From Streptococcus ovuberis (lineage in GTDB: Bacteria; Bacillota; Bacilli; Lactobacillales; Streptococcaceae), in NCBI RefSeq assembly GCF_012396585.1, contig NZ_JAAXPR010000015.1:1-55202 (forward strand): DNA of 55,202 bases, written 5' to 3'. The notes under the pieces were generated by a model, which had not been told where the DNA came from, did not search any database, and was given only the letters and a program-made list of their open reading frames with translations. Position numbers and translations under genes: made by a program. Shown here piece by piece: positions 1-8,298 of the stretch; position 1 is the first letter of the stretch; each line of letters begins with the position of its first letter.

Positions 1-36
1 CCATATGATTCTTTCTAATGAGTGGTTTGATTGCTT

Positions 37-127
37 TTCATTATAGGTCATATGGGGCTTTTTTCATACTCAAAAAGGCTCCATAATCTCCGAGGTGGAT
101 TTACCCACTACAGAAATTATAGAGCCT
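37..127. repeat. IS-end type palindrome, copy 1
   Basis: A long imperfect inverted repeat: arm GGCTCCATAATCTCCG at 69-84 pairs with CAGAAATTATAGAGCC at 112-127 around a short centre containing ATTTA. Flanking bases from about 37 (cttttcattataggt) are shared with a second copy at 46428-46517. Terminal GGCTC... repeats of this kind are typical of ISL3-family elements, so I read it as the remains of an IS end or two abutted ends. No transposase frame is left next to it. It could also work as a transcription terminator. Confidence 0.6.
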
Positions 128-610
128 TATAAGGGAGATTCAGATTGTAGGCAAACTCAGTTTTGGGTTTGTCTTTTTCTGTTTTTGAAGGCGAATTTGA
201 GAAAACAGGTGGTACGCATCTAAAATTAACAACTGATCACGATGGCTGGTAAGTCACCAGTCGCCTTAAGCTATCTCAATCAAATCATGCGACCACCATG
301 TTTTTGGGGGTGCTAGCTAATTTAGCTATTAGATGGCCCGTCGGTCGCTAAAAAACCATTGAACGATAACTTTTCTATATTAGGACAGCGAGTCAACCTA
401 TCAGCTGTTGGTATTCGCTAAGTATTAGAGGCTTTACAGGAAGTCGATAACTTTTAGGGGAGTTTTCGTATAAGGCAGGGCAAAAAGAATGCCTCTCATC
501 CGCAAATTTTAGTCGGATCGTCTTAGTTTTGAAAAAGCAAGGTTATCTCCACCTGGCTATTGTGCCTTGATCATCTTCAAACGGCACGAAATAGTTTAGG
601 TTGTTGTCTT
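128..610. other. Gene-free degenerate stretch
   Basis: About 480 bases with no reading frame that looks coding on either strand and frequent stops. The texture (short open pieces broken by stops) looks like decayed coding DNA. I cannot name the ancestor. Confidence 0.5.
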
Positions 611-631
611 TTTTAGTATTTGCAAAAATCT

Positions 632-651
632 ATTTTAGTATTGACTAAAAT
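632..651. promoter_or_regulatory. Candidate operator for the MFS/ArsR pair
   Basis: Perfect 8-4-8 inverted repeat, ATTTTAGT-attg-ACTAAAAT. It overlaps the -35 box of the promoter for the downstream exporter, and a further half copy (TTTTAGTATT) lies at 611-620. The adjacent regulator has a winged-helix domain, so this is the obvious binding site. The regulator-site link is inferred. Confidence 0.65.
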
Positions 652-668
652 TCGATTTCTGCTATAAT
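641..668 (+). promoter_or_regulatory. Promoter of the MFS/ArsR operon
   Basis: TTGACT at 641-646, 16-bp spacer, TATAAT at 663-668, preceded by TG at the extended -10 position. The AAAGGAGGG ribosome site follows at 705-713. Confidence 0.75.
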
Positions 669-717
669 TTAGATAATCGCAAAAAAAGTTTTTAGCGATA
701 ATTGAAAGGAGGGTGTG

Positions 718-1968
718 ATGAAAAAAATCCTATCCAATAAATTGTACCTATCTGTTTTGGGCTTGGACTTGTTGTCCAATTTTGGTGACAGTGTCTATTA
801 TCTAGCTCTGATGAACTATGTCTTGCTGTTGCCAGAGCCCAAGACAGCGATTGCTATTGTGACCATGTCCGAGACCTTGCCTATTTTATCTGCCTTTATC
901 ATGGGCTACCTAGCGGATAAGCAGACCAGAAAAGTGCCCTTAATCATCGCAACGCAGTTTTTCCACTTTGCCATTTACCTGGTGGTCGGGCTTGTCATGG
1001 GGTTTTCGCCAAGCCTATGGGTGGTTGTGGCTGTGTCTTTGCTGAATTTTTTGTCTGATATGTCAGGGCAGTTTGAGGGTGGGCTCTATCAGCCCATCAG
1101 TTTGCGGGTGCTGGCGCCTGAGGAGCGAGAGCAAGGCATGGCCTTTTCGTCCAGTGTCTTTCAAACCATGGCCATTCTTTTCAAATTTAGCGGCGCGGCT
1201 CTGGTTTCTATCATGACCTACCAAAACCTGGCCTACCTCAACGCAGTCACCTTTCTCGTCTGTGCGGTGGGCATGCTGTTCTTGAGTAAGTCACTAAATG
1301 CTCTTCTGCTCAAGGACCCAATCACTGTTGTTGATCGTCCGTCGGAAGAGTCCCTTGTTGCAGATTTATGGTCCAGCTTAAAGCTGGCCTTGACAGAGAT
1401 GAATCGCATTCCTGCTGTGCGATTTGCCATGCTTGTTGTTCCTTTATTTAATGCTGTTTTTGCCAGTATTGAAACCTTTGTTCTCTTGGTGATGACAGAG
1501 GATAAAACCTTCGGTTTTGGCTCTCCTGCCCTGACCCTGTCTGTTATTGGTGTGGTGATGATGGTCGGTGGTTTGCTGGGTAATATCGCGGTCATGTCAG
1601 GTCGCATGACGATCGATTTAATCCGTTTTTTACGGTATGGGACCATTGTTTTACTGCCTATCTTTCTGACCCTCTACTGGCACCAGACTTACTTGTTTTT
1701 GGCTGTGCTGCTTTTGACCAACTTCGGTATCGGGATTGTCAACCCTAAGATGGGAGCCTTGGTGAAAAACAGTCTCCCTGAGGACAAGATGGGGATGATT
1801 TTCTCAGGCATGGCAACCTATTTTCAGCTGGGTGTTATCCTGATGAAAGTCCTTCTAGCTGGACTTATGGTCATCTTCCCAGCTCAGCACCTGATGCTGG
1901 TCATGGTAGTCCTGTCTGTTGGTTACATTATTTTCAGTTTTCGCTTAAATACAAAGGAGGTATCATGA
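718..1968 (+). CDS. MFS-type efflux transporter
   Basis: A 416-residue very hydrophobic protein with about ten to twelve membrane segments, starting MKKILSNKLYLSVLGLDLLS. The segment GYLADKQTRK near residue 64 matches the loop 2-3 signature of the major facilitator superfamily (G-x-x-x-D-x-x-x-R-K/R). It probably exports a small toxic compound by proton antiport; the substrate cannot be told. I chose ATG 718 because it sits five bases after AAAGGAGGG; a GTG directly before it (715) is too close. The stop overlaps the next gene's start (ATGA), so exporter and regulator are translationally coupled. The promoter carries a palindrome suited to repression by that regulator. Confidence 0.8.
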   Translation: MKKILSNKLYLSVLGLDLLSNFGDSVYYLALMNYVLLLPEPKTAIAIVTMSETLPILSAFIMGYLADKQTRKVPLIIATQFFHFAIYLVVGLVMGFSPSLWVVVAVSLLNFLSDMSGQFEGGLYQPISLRVLAPEEREQGMAFSSSVFQTMAILFKFSGAALVSIMTYQNLAYLNAVTFLVCAVGMLFLSKSLNALLLKDPITVVDRPSEESLVADLWSSLKLALTEMNRIPAVRFAMLVVPLFNAVFASIETFVLLVMTEDKTFGFGSPALTLSVIGVVMMVGGLLGNIAVMSGRMTIDLIRFLRYGTIVLLPIFLTLYWHQTYLFLAVLLLTNFGIGIVNPKMGALVKNSLPEDKMGMIFSGMATYFQLGVILMKVLLAGLMVIFPAQHLMLVMVVLSVGYIIFSFRLNTKEVS

Positions 1969-2990
1969 AGTTTTTGACGCATCTGCATCGCAGCCGTCTG
2001 GTTGATTTTCTCTGGCTGCCCAATCTCGTTTATGTGGATTATAGCCATGTGGACATGACCAGTCAGGAGCGTGCAGTCATGGCGGATGCCCTCGCCATCT
2101 TGGAGGAGGTTAAAGCAGTCCTTGCCCCTTACAAGGAGCGGATTGACCGTTATTTTCATCGGCACTTTTTTCTGCGGCTCTACCGTTATCTCTTGGCACA
2201 GGGGCAGGATCCCTTGGACATGGCAGAGCTGCTCCATTTGATTGAGGCTCTACCAGAGGCAGTGTTGGAGCAGGAGTTCGCCCTTTTCTTAACGGATGAG
2301 GAACAAGACAGCCTTAGTTTGGAGGCGTTACTGCTTGTCTTGGAAGATTTCTCAGATGACCCCGCTTATCGCTGGCAGTTGCTTTGGTCTTATCAGCACC
2401 TAAAGGAATGTGTTCAGGGCATGAGTGCTCTTTATCAGGAACTTTGTCCCCTCTATGAGCCCTTTTATGCCCAGTTCGAGGAGGAGATTCGCTCTTTTTC
2501 TGAACAGCTGGACATCCCAGACTTGTTTGCGAACACATCACACGATGTGCTGGGTGTCCTAGCTGAAACAGGACGCAGCAACTGTGAGGTTTTTGTGACA
2601 TCGCCTTTGCAGTTTATGCAAATGATTGGCTATGATAAACACCGACCAGATAGCCCTGCCTATTTCCAACTCTTCCCCCGTGTGGCTGCTTTTATCGGTA
2701 ACCGTCAAGTAGTGGACAAGGAAATCCTTGATGTGGTGGTCAAAAGCCTCAGTGACCCTGTCCGCTATGAGATTTTGCAGAGAATCGGCCTACACGGCGA
2801 GAAGAGTAAGGTCATCTCAGACAATCTTGGCATCAGTCCAGCCACGGTTACCTTCCATGTCCAAAAACTGGTCAATGCCAACCTCTTGCTGATTTCAGGA
2901 CAAGCTAAGGGCGTCTATACTTTCAATAAACCCCTTCTAAAAGAAGCGTTGGACCGATTAGCAAGAGATTTTGCCTTAGAATCGGATTGA
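1965..2990 (+). CDS. ArsR-family winged-helix regulator, long form
   Basis: 341 residues. The C-terminal 90 (about 250-335) form an ArsR-like winged helix: KSLSDPVRYEILQRIG, then GISPATVTFHVQKLVNANLL as recognition helix and wing. The first 240 residues have no motif I recognise and are acidic and leucine rich, probably a ligand-sensing or dimerising part. Classical ArsR proteins are about 100-120 residues, so this is the long type seen in Firmicutes. It starts inside the stop of the exporter gene (4-base overlap). Likely it represses the operon through the 632-651 palindrome and lets go on binding the exporter's substrate; this is inferred from layout. Confidence 0.75.
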   Translation: MKFLTHLHRSRLVDFLWLPNLVYVDYSHVDMTSQERAVMADALAILEEVKAVLAPYKERIDRYFHRHFFLRLYRYLLAQGQDPLDMAELLHLIEALPEAVLEQEFALFLTDEEQDSLSLEALLLVLEDFSDDPAYRWQLLWSYQHLKECVQGMSALYQELCPLYEPFYAQFEEEIRSFSEQLDIPDLFANTSHDVLGVLAETGRSNCEVFVTSPLQFMQMIGYDKHRPDSPAYFQLFPRVAAFIGNRQVVDKEILDVVVKSLSDPVRYEILQRIGLHGEKSKVISDNLGISPATVTFHVQKLVNANLLLISGQAKGVYTFNKPLLKEALDRLARDFALESD

Positions 2991-3304
2991 GCATGTAGGA
3001 AATCGTTCTGTTGCGCCCAAGGTATAAGAGGAATCATATGCTTGTTAAACGGTTTTTATTCAGTCATTCGACCGTTCTCCGAGATAGGATGTCGCATGTG
3101 CGTCTGTAAAGGCCTCTCGTTTGTCAGGCGAGTTTTATGACTTTACAAGTGGATGAGACTGCTAATCTCTTGTATCCATCTCTTTTTTGAAATCATTTTA
3201 AGAGGCTGAATGGATGGCTCAGTCTCTTTTGTGTGCGTATTCATTAAGATATGCTTGGAGGTATAGCATCATGGTTAGCCAAAATGTTTATTTTGGGGAA
3301 AAAG
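2991..3304. other. Intergenic region with terminator
   Basis: No gene seen. It holds a terminator-like hairpin (3201-3230). The pieces before it show repeated GATGAGAC / TCCATCTC fragments that may form a second, weaker hairpin. Confidence 0.5.
3201..3230 (+). terminator. Rho-independent terminator
   Basis: AGAGGCTGA (3201-3209) pairs with TCAGTCTCT (3219-3227), one G-T wobble, followed by a T run. It would end the MFS/ArsR transcript. Confidence 0.55.
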
Positions 3305-3320
3305 AAAAGTCTAGACTTTT
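3305..3320. promoter_or_regulatory. Perfect 16-bp palindrome, likely GntR operator
   Basis: AAAAGTCTAGACTTTT reads the same on both strands. It covers the putative -35 (TAGACT, 3312-3317) of the promoter whose -10 is TATACT at 3335-3340 with a 17-bp spacer. It is placed for autorepression by the GntR-type protein encoded next. Confidence 0.6.
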
Positions 3321-4079
3321 GTGTCTGAAAAGAGTATACTTTTAGCAAGAAAGGGAGGTGATGGTATCGGAAAAGTAGAACCCAAGTATATTCTAATCTC
3401 GAGGGAGCTTCGCCAACGGATAAAGGATGGTTCTTATCCTATCAACAGCCGCTTGCCAGATGGAAAGACCTTGGCAGAGATTTATCAGGTCAGTTTGATG
3501 ACCATGAAGCGGGCCTTGGATCTCTTGGTAGCAGAAGGGTTTGTCCTTCGTCGTAGAGGAGATGGGAGTTTTGTGAGGGATTGGAAGAGTGGCAAGCAGT
3601 CTCATTTATATTCCTTGCAAGAGGCCTATCAAACTTATCAAGAGCAGTTGATTTCTAAGGTTCTGACCTTTGACATTATCCGTCCTAGTGAAGCTGTTGC
3701 GGATAAATTATCGATTTCAACCGATGATTTTGTTTATCACATTGTTCGCTTGAGGCTCCTAGAGAATCGTCCGATTATTATCGAATATACCTATATGCCG
3801 GTGGCAGAGGTTCCCCATCTCAAACGTGAACATGTGGAGCGCTCGATTTACAGCTATGTGACCACAGAGTTGAATCGGAAGGTTCACAGTGCTTTTGTGA
3901 GAATAGCAGGCAAACGCCCAACTGTCTTAGAATGCCGGGAAATGGGGCTTTCTAAGACGGATTTCCTCATGGAAATTGAACAGGTTGGTTGTCTGGATAA
4001 TTGTCGGGTCTTTGAATATTCTATATCGCATCATTTGCCTGAAGTCTTTGACTTTGAGACGGTGATGTTCAATCAATAA
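3321..4079 (+). CDS. GntR-family regulator (HutC/UTRA type), start uncertain
   Basis: Up to 252 residues. The N-terminal winged helix runs from EPKYILISRELRQRIKDGSY through TLAEIYQVSLMTMKRALDLL; the C-terminal part resembles the UTRA ligand domain, where HutC-type proteins bind small metabolites. The only in-frame NTG start is GTG 3321. It lies upstream of the best -10 box and has no ribosome site. A near-perfect AAGGGAGGTGAT site at 3350s instead points to ATG 3361, which is in another frame and stops after five codons (MVSEK). Either the gene has a one-base frameshift at its start or the start is unusual. It heads a run of three oxidoreductase genes and probably controls them. Confidence 0.7.
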   Translation: MSEKSILLARKGGDGIGKVEPKYILISRELRQRIKDGSYPINSRLPDGKTLAEIYQVSLMTMKRALDLLVAEGFVLRRRGDGSFVRDWKSGKQSHLYSLQEAYQTYQEQLISKVLTFDIIRPSEAVADKLSISTDDFVYHIVRLRLLENRPIIIEYTYMPVAEVPHLKREHVERSIYSYVTTELNRKVHSAFVRIAGKRPTVLECREMGLSKTDFLMEIEQVGCLDNCRVFEYSISHHLPEVFDFETVMFNQ

Positions 4080-4091
4080 AAAGGAGAAAAC

Positions 4092-5285
4092 ATGGAGAAT
4101 TTTCGTTTGCATATCCCAACGGATATTCGTTTTGGGAAAGACCGTTTAGGAGAATTGCCAGAGGCTCTAGCGCCTTTTGGGAAAAAGGTGTTGCTGACCT
4201 ACGGTGGCGGTTCGATCAAGCAATCTGGCCTTTATGGTAAGGTGCTGGACTTGCTGGTAGAGGGCGGCTTTGAAGTGGTTGAGCTATCTGGCATTGAACC
4301 CAATCCCCGTATTGAATCCGTTCGTGAGGGAGCTCGCTTGATCAAAGAGCACCAATTGGACGTGATTTTAGCAGTTGGCGGTGGTTCTGTTGTTGATGCG
4401 AGTAAGGTGATTGCAGCAGCGGCTTACTATGATGGCGATGCTTGGGACCTTGTTTTAGATAGCAGCAAGATTGGCCGAGCAGTACCGATTGTGGACATTT
4501 TGACCTTGGCGGCGACAGGTACAGAGATGAATAGTGGAGCAGTTATCTCTAACTTGGAGACCAAGGAAAAATTGGGGACAGGTGGCTTGCAACTGATACC
4601 ACGTGTTTCATTCTTGGATCCTACCTTGACCTATACGGTTTCCAAGTGGCAAACTGCTGCTGGAACAGCTGATATGCTCAGCCATTTATTTGAACAATAT
4701 TTCAACCGCACAGAAGGTGTGGATGTTCAGGATAGTCTTGCTGAAGGTCTCATGAAGACGGCTATTAAGCATGGGCCTGTCGCGATCAAGGAGCCGGAAA
4801 ATTACACTGCTAGAGCCAACCTCCTCTGGACTTCTACCCTGTCTCTTAATGGTCTTGTAGGGCGTGGGCGTAATGGTGGTTGGACTTGCCATGCCATTGA
4901 GCACGAATTGTCTGCTTACTATGATATTACTCATGGCATTGGACTGGCTATTCTGACCCCGCGTTGGATGGCGTTTTGTTTGGATAATGATTCGACGACG
5001 CATGCTAAATTTGCAGCCTATGGGCGTAATGTTTGGGGAATATCAGGTAACGATGATGAAACCGTTGCCCGTGAAGCAGTCAAGAAGACCTATGATTTCT
5101 TCAAACAGGACATGGAAATTCCGATGACACTTCCAGAAGTTGGCATTGAAACGAAGGAATTGGTCCCAGAAATGAGCCAACATGCTGTTCGTAATGGGGG
5201 CTTGGATGGCAATACTTTTGTCCCTCTCAGTGTGAGAGATGTAGAAACCATTATCCTGAATTCATTTCAAGAAATGACATTTTAA
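4092..5285 (+). CDS. Iron-containing alcohol dehydrogenase (YqhD/BdhA type)
   Basis: 397 residues, full length for the family. It reduces aldehydes to alcohols, or the reverse, with NAD(P)H. The nucleotide site GGGSVVDASK is at 97-106. The four metal ligands fall at D194, H198, H267 and H281, the same numbering as E. coli YqhD as I remember it, so the catalytic centre looks intact. AAAAAGGAG lies before ATG 4092, 12 bases after the GntR stop. It is followed at 17 bases by an aldo/keto reductase, so this looks like an operon for handling a carbonyl or sugar-alcohol compound. The substrate is not known. Confidence 0.85.
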   Translation: MENFRLHIPTDIRFGKDRLGELPEALAPFGKKVLLTYGGGSIKQSGLYGKVLDLLVEGGFEVVELSGIEPNPRIESVREGARLIKEHQLDVILAVGGGSVVDASKVIAAAAYYDGDAWDLVLDSSKIGRAVPIVDILTLAATGTEMNSGAVISNLETKEKLGTGGLQLIPRVSFLDPTLTYTVSKWQTAAGTADMLSHLFEQYFNRTEGVDVQDSLAEGLMKTAIKHGPVAIKEPENYTARANLLWTSTLSLNGLVGRGRNGGWTCHAIEHELSAYYDITHGIGLAILTPRWMAFCLDNDSTTHAKFAAYGRNVWGISGNDDETVAREAVKKTYDFFKQDMEIPMTLPEVGIETKELVPEMSQHAVRNGGLDGNTFVPLSVRDVETIILNSFQEMTF

Positions 5286-5302
5286 TAAAAGGAAACGAAA
5301 CG

Positions 5303-6139
5303 ATGGAACATTATATTTTATCAAACGGCGTTGCAATTCCTAAAATTGGCTTTGGGACTTGGCAGATTCCTGATGGTGCGGAAGTTTATAACAGTGTAAG
5401 TCACGCGTTGAAAGTCGGCTATACCCATGTGGATACTGCCCAGATTTACCGCAATGAAGTTGGCGTTGGCCGAGCTATTGCTGACAGTGGTCTGGCGCGG
5501 AAAGAGATCTTCTTAACGACCAAGGTCTGGAATGACAAGCATGATTATGATTTGGCAAAAGCGTCAATCGATGAATCTTTAAAGAAATTAGGGGTTGACT
5601 ATATTGATTTGCTCCTGATACATTGGCCAAATCCGAAGGCGATTCGTGATACTTGGAAAGAAGGTAATGCAGGCGCTTGGAAGGCTATGGAAGAGGCTTA
5701 CAAAGCTGGTAAAGTCCGTGCGATTGGGGTATCGAACTTTATGATCCACCACTTGGAAGCCCTCTTTGAAACGGCTGAGATTAAACCGCATGTCAACCAA
5801 GTTTTGCTTGCACCAGGTTGCCCTCAGGATGAGTTGGTCGAGTTCTGTGAGCGGCATGACATTCTCTTAGAGGCTTACAGCCCGCTCGGAACAGGTAGTA
5901 TCTTTAAAAATGAGACAGTTCAAGCCTTAGCGGACAAGTATGGCAAATCCGTGGCGCAAGTTGCTCTGCGTTGGTCTCTGGACAAAGGTTTCTTGCCATT
6001 GCCTAAGTCCGTAACACCAGCTAATATTGCGTCTAACTTGGACATTTTTGATTTCAAGCTATCTGATGAGGATATTGTGCAACTGGATAAGGTAGAAGGC
6101 GTTAGCAAGCAGACAGATCCTGATCAAACCAATTTTTAG
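5303..6139 (+). CDS. Aldo/keto reductase
   Basis: 278 residues, a (beta/alpha)8-barrel NADPH oxidoreductase. The catalytic tetrad is visible: D44, Y49 (HVDTAQIYRNE), K74 (LTTKVWND) and H107 (LLIHWPNP). The cofactor loop shows LPKSVTPANIASN near 233-245. It resembles the 2,5-diketogluconate / glyoxal reductase branch common in Firmicutes. It is cotranscribed with the iron alcohol dehydrogenase upstream and the SDR 11 bases downstream. Three reductases in a row under one GntR protein suggest stepwise reduction of a carbonyl compound, but which one is open. Confidence 0.85.
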   Translation: MEHYILSNGVAIPKIGFGTWQIPDGAEVYNSVSHALKVGYTHVDTAQIYRNEVGVGRAIADSGLARKEIFLTTKVWNDKHDYDLAKASIDESLKKLGVDYIDLLLIHWPNPKAIRDTWKEGNAGAWKAMEEAYKAGKVRAIGVSNFMIHHLEALFETAEIKPHVNQVLLAPGCPQDELVEFCERHDILLEAYSPLGTGSIFKNETVQALADKYGKSVAQVALRWSLDKGFLPLPKSVTPANIASNLDIFDFKLSDEDIVQLDKVEGVSKQTDPDQTNF

Positions 6140-6150
6140 GAGGTTGTGTC

Positions 6151-6879
6151 ATGCAATCTATCCGGGGGGAATGGGCCCTGGTCACAGGCGCCAGCCGTGG
6201 TATCGGGCGAGAAATCGCCCTGGCCTTGGCGAAAGAAGGGGCTAACTTGGTCGTTCATAGTCGCCAGATTGCCCATACTGAGGATCTTGTTGCAGAGCTT
6301 GAAGCACTTGGTGTCAAAGCTTTTGCGGTCGAAGCAGAACTGTCAGATGAGGCAGCTGTTCGTCAGATGGCAAAAGACATTCAAGAAAAAGTGACGATTG
6401 AGTTGCTCTTTAACAATGCGGGTGTTCAGCCAAAATTACAAAGCAACCCTTGGGACGTCTCGTCAGAAGAGTACATTTGGGCCTACCAGGTTAACGTGAT
6501 TGCGCCTTTGATTTTGATGGAAGCCTTTTTACCAAGTATGCTAGAAGCTGACTTTGGTCGCATCGTCAATACGACTAGCGGGATTAAGAATCAGCCTGAG
6601 CAGGGGGCCTATGCAGCGTCTAAGGGAGCACTGGACAAGATCACCAAAGATTATGCTGGAAAATTGGTCGGATCCAATGTTACCCTAAATGTGGCGGATC
6701 CGGGATGGATTCGGACGGATTTGGGAGGTCCAAATGCTAGTCACGCGGTAGATACGGTTATTCCTGAGATGATTGTTGGCGCTTTTGCTGAAAAAGGCAG
6801 AACAGGTCAGTGGATCAGTGCGCAGAAGTATCGAGACCATGACCTTGAAACAGCGGTGAAAGCGTTTGACCAAGGATAA
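6151..6879 (+). CDS. SDR family oxidoreductase
   Basis: 242 residues, classical short-chain dehydrogenase. It shows the cofactor turn TGASRGIG at 12-19, NNAG at 88-91, and the catalytic Y154 and K158 in YAASK, with the serine in the TTSG segment near 143. AGGAGG lies at 6138-6143 before ATG 6151. It is the last intact gene of the GntR operon. Directly behind it a strong ribosome site and ATG (6889) open only a 16-codon frame, followed by remains of a further aldo/keto reductase, so the operon once had a fourth enzyme. Confidence 0.85.
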   Translation: MQSIRGEWALVTGASRGIGREIALALAKEGANLVVHSRQIAHTEDLVAELEALGVKAFAVEAELSDEAAVRQMAKDIQEKVTIELLFNNAGVQPKLQSNPWDVSSEEYIWAYQVNVIAPLILMEAFLPSMLEADFGRIVNTTSGIKNQPEQGAYAASKGALDKITKDYAGKLVGSNVTLNVADPGWIRTDLGGPNASHAVDTVIPEMIVGAFAEKGRTGQWISAQKYRDHDLETAVKAFDQG

Positions 6880-6985
6880 AGGAGTAGCATGACAAGGAAA
6901 TCACTTTGGCAGTTTTGCAGCTTATCGAGCTCAGTCTAGGATTTTGAACCATTAAGAGGAGCTGAGGGGAACGTGGGTTCTCTAG

Positions 6986-7252
6986 CAAGCTGGAGTAACA
7001 GCAGTCATTCCTGGTGTTAAACACACCGCTAAAATTGATAGCAATCTCAGAGCAGCAACAGCTAGACTGTTCACTGCAGCAGTACTCGAATGGCTATCGG
7101 ATTTTGACTGGACACAGGTTTACGACCGTATTCGTAGAGCTGATTCGCTTAGTTATGATAAAAACAAGGTCCGTTTGCGGGCCTTGTTTTCAACTGTATT
7201 GCCTGATATTCTTTTTCAAAATCAAAACATTGATGGACTTGACAAATGGTAG
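6986..7252 (+). pseudogene. Remnant of an aldo/keto reductase, C-terminal part
   Basis: In the frame starting at 6986 the translation begins QAGVTAVIPGVKHTAKIDSN and goes on with LRAATARL, a typical aldo/keto reductase cofactor-loop stretch (compare VTAVIPG...SN in that family). The frame then stays open to a stop at 7250-7252 but without family likeness after about residue 28. The upstream part is lost and a TAG precedes the fragment. It is not covered by any intact gene. Confidence 0.6.
7161..7192 (+). terminator. Rho-independent terminator
   Basis: AAAACAAGGTCCG pairs with CGGGCCTTGTTTT (one T-G wobble) around the loop TTTG. It ends the GntR-oxidoreductase transcript. With A and T tracts on both sides it may also serve the opposite strand. 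Confidence 0.75.
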
Positions 7253-7338
7253 AAAGATAGCCCTTGTCAACTCGTTTCGATGAAGGCCAGTTCTATCATC
7301 AGCTTGGTTTCCTAGGTTAGATTGATTTTCTGTGAATC

Positions 7339-8049
7339 TTAATTTCCCCCGTAACGCCAACCTTGTTCATCATGGTAGATCATCAGTTTCGTCATGCCAC
7401 CGTCAATCGTAATATTTTCACCGGTAATGAAGCTGGCTTTGTCTGAGGCCAGAAAGAGAGCCATGTGAGCAATATCTTCAGGGCGACCGATGCGGCCTGC
7501 AGGGTGCTGTTGGTGGTCTGCTGGTGTAAAGGCGTTGCCACTGGTATCGATCCAACCTGGGGAGATGCTGTTGACCCGAGCCATGCCTGCCAAACTGACC
7601 GCCAAAGCGTGTGTCAGCGCAGCTATTGCGCCCTTGGCGGCCGTGTAGGACTCTGTCTGGGCCTGGCTCATCCGATCACGGCTAGAAGACATCATGAGAA
7701 TACTAGCTCCTGGATTAAGGTGCTGAGTAAAGAGCTTGGTCAGGTAAAAGGGAGCTGTCACGCCTACCTGGAGGGCGTAGCTGAAGTCCTCGTAAGAGGC
7801 TTCGTCTAGCCCCTTCATGAGGGGAGCAGCATTGTGGATCAGAATATCGATCCCTTGGTGTTGAGATAAGACAAAGGCAGCAAAACCTTCAAGGTCGTCT
7901 TGCTTGGCTAAATCCCCGATAAAGTCCGCTGGCTGGTTGCGGTCAATCGTGTAAACAGTGGCTCCAGCTTCGCGAAATTGTTTGGCTAGTTCAGCACCAA
8001 TCCCTTGGGCTCCGCCGGTGATGATGGCAATTTTCCCTGTAAAGTTCAT
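7339..8049 (-). CDS. SDR family oxidoreductase
   Basis: 236 residues, starting MNFTGKIAIITGGAQGIG. It has TGGAQGIG at 11-18, an HNAA motif in place of NNAG, the serine cluster MMSSSRDR, and YTAAK with catalytic Tyr and Lys. The end GENITIDGGM is the usual C-terminal signature of the family. I start at 8049 because AGGAGGTTTTT precedes that ATG; a longer frame upstream lacks a ribosome site and family likeness. It is monocistronic, convergent to the oxidoreductase operon and divergent from pgk. Substrate unknown. Confidence 0.82.
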   Translation of the reverse strand: MNFTGKIAIITGGAQGIGAELAKQFREAGATVYTIDRNQPADFIGDLAKQDDLEGFAAFVLSQHQGIDILIHNAAPLMKGLDEASYEDFSYALQVGVTAPFYLTKLFTQHLNPGASILMMSSSRDRMSQAQTESYTAAKGAIAALTHALAVSLAGMARVNSISPGWIDTSGNAFTPADHQQHPAGRIGRPEDIAHMALFLASDKASFITGENITIDGGMTKLMIYHDEQGWRYGGN

Positions 8050-8073
8050 AAAAACCTCCATTTGTTTGCAACC

Positions 8074-8079
8074 AGTATA
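8074..8079 (-). promoter_or_regulatory. Extended -10 box of the minus-strand SDR gene
   Basis: On the minus strand TGCTATACT, a TGn-extended -10, about 15 bases upstream of the AGGAGG site of the SDR gene. No good -35 is seen. Confidence 0.5.
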
Positions 8080-8233
8080 GCAAAAAAGAATCGGATCGTC
8101 ATCTACTGTAGCACTAGTATTAAAGGGATCGGACAATACTCCGTTTTGCAGAAGAATGGTAGAACTCCTAGTGACTTCTCAAAAGAACGTCGAAAGAGGG
8201 ATTGCGAAAAATTGATGAAAACGACAAGCTTTT

Positions 8234-8262
8234 TAGGAAAAAGCTAGAAATTGTGATATAAT
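8234..8262 (+). promoter_or_regulatory. pgk promoter
   Basis: TATAAT at 8257-8262 with TG at the extended position (TGATATAAT) and a poor -35 (TAGGAA, 8234-8239). AAGGAG lies before ATG 8299. Confidence 0.65.
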
Positions 8263-8298
8263 GAGTTTGTAGAAAAAATTTTTAAGGAGCTTTTCTAA

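Noticed and set aside
6146..6394. 82-codon frame overlapping the SDR start
   Set aside because: Out-of-frame shadow of the SDR gene. The SDR has the ribosome site and motifs.
7014..7283. 89-codon plus-strand ORF after the SDR gene
   Set aside because: The aldo/keto reductase likeness is in a different frame of the same DNA. This frame has no ribosome site.
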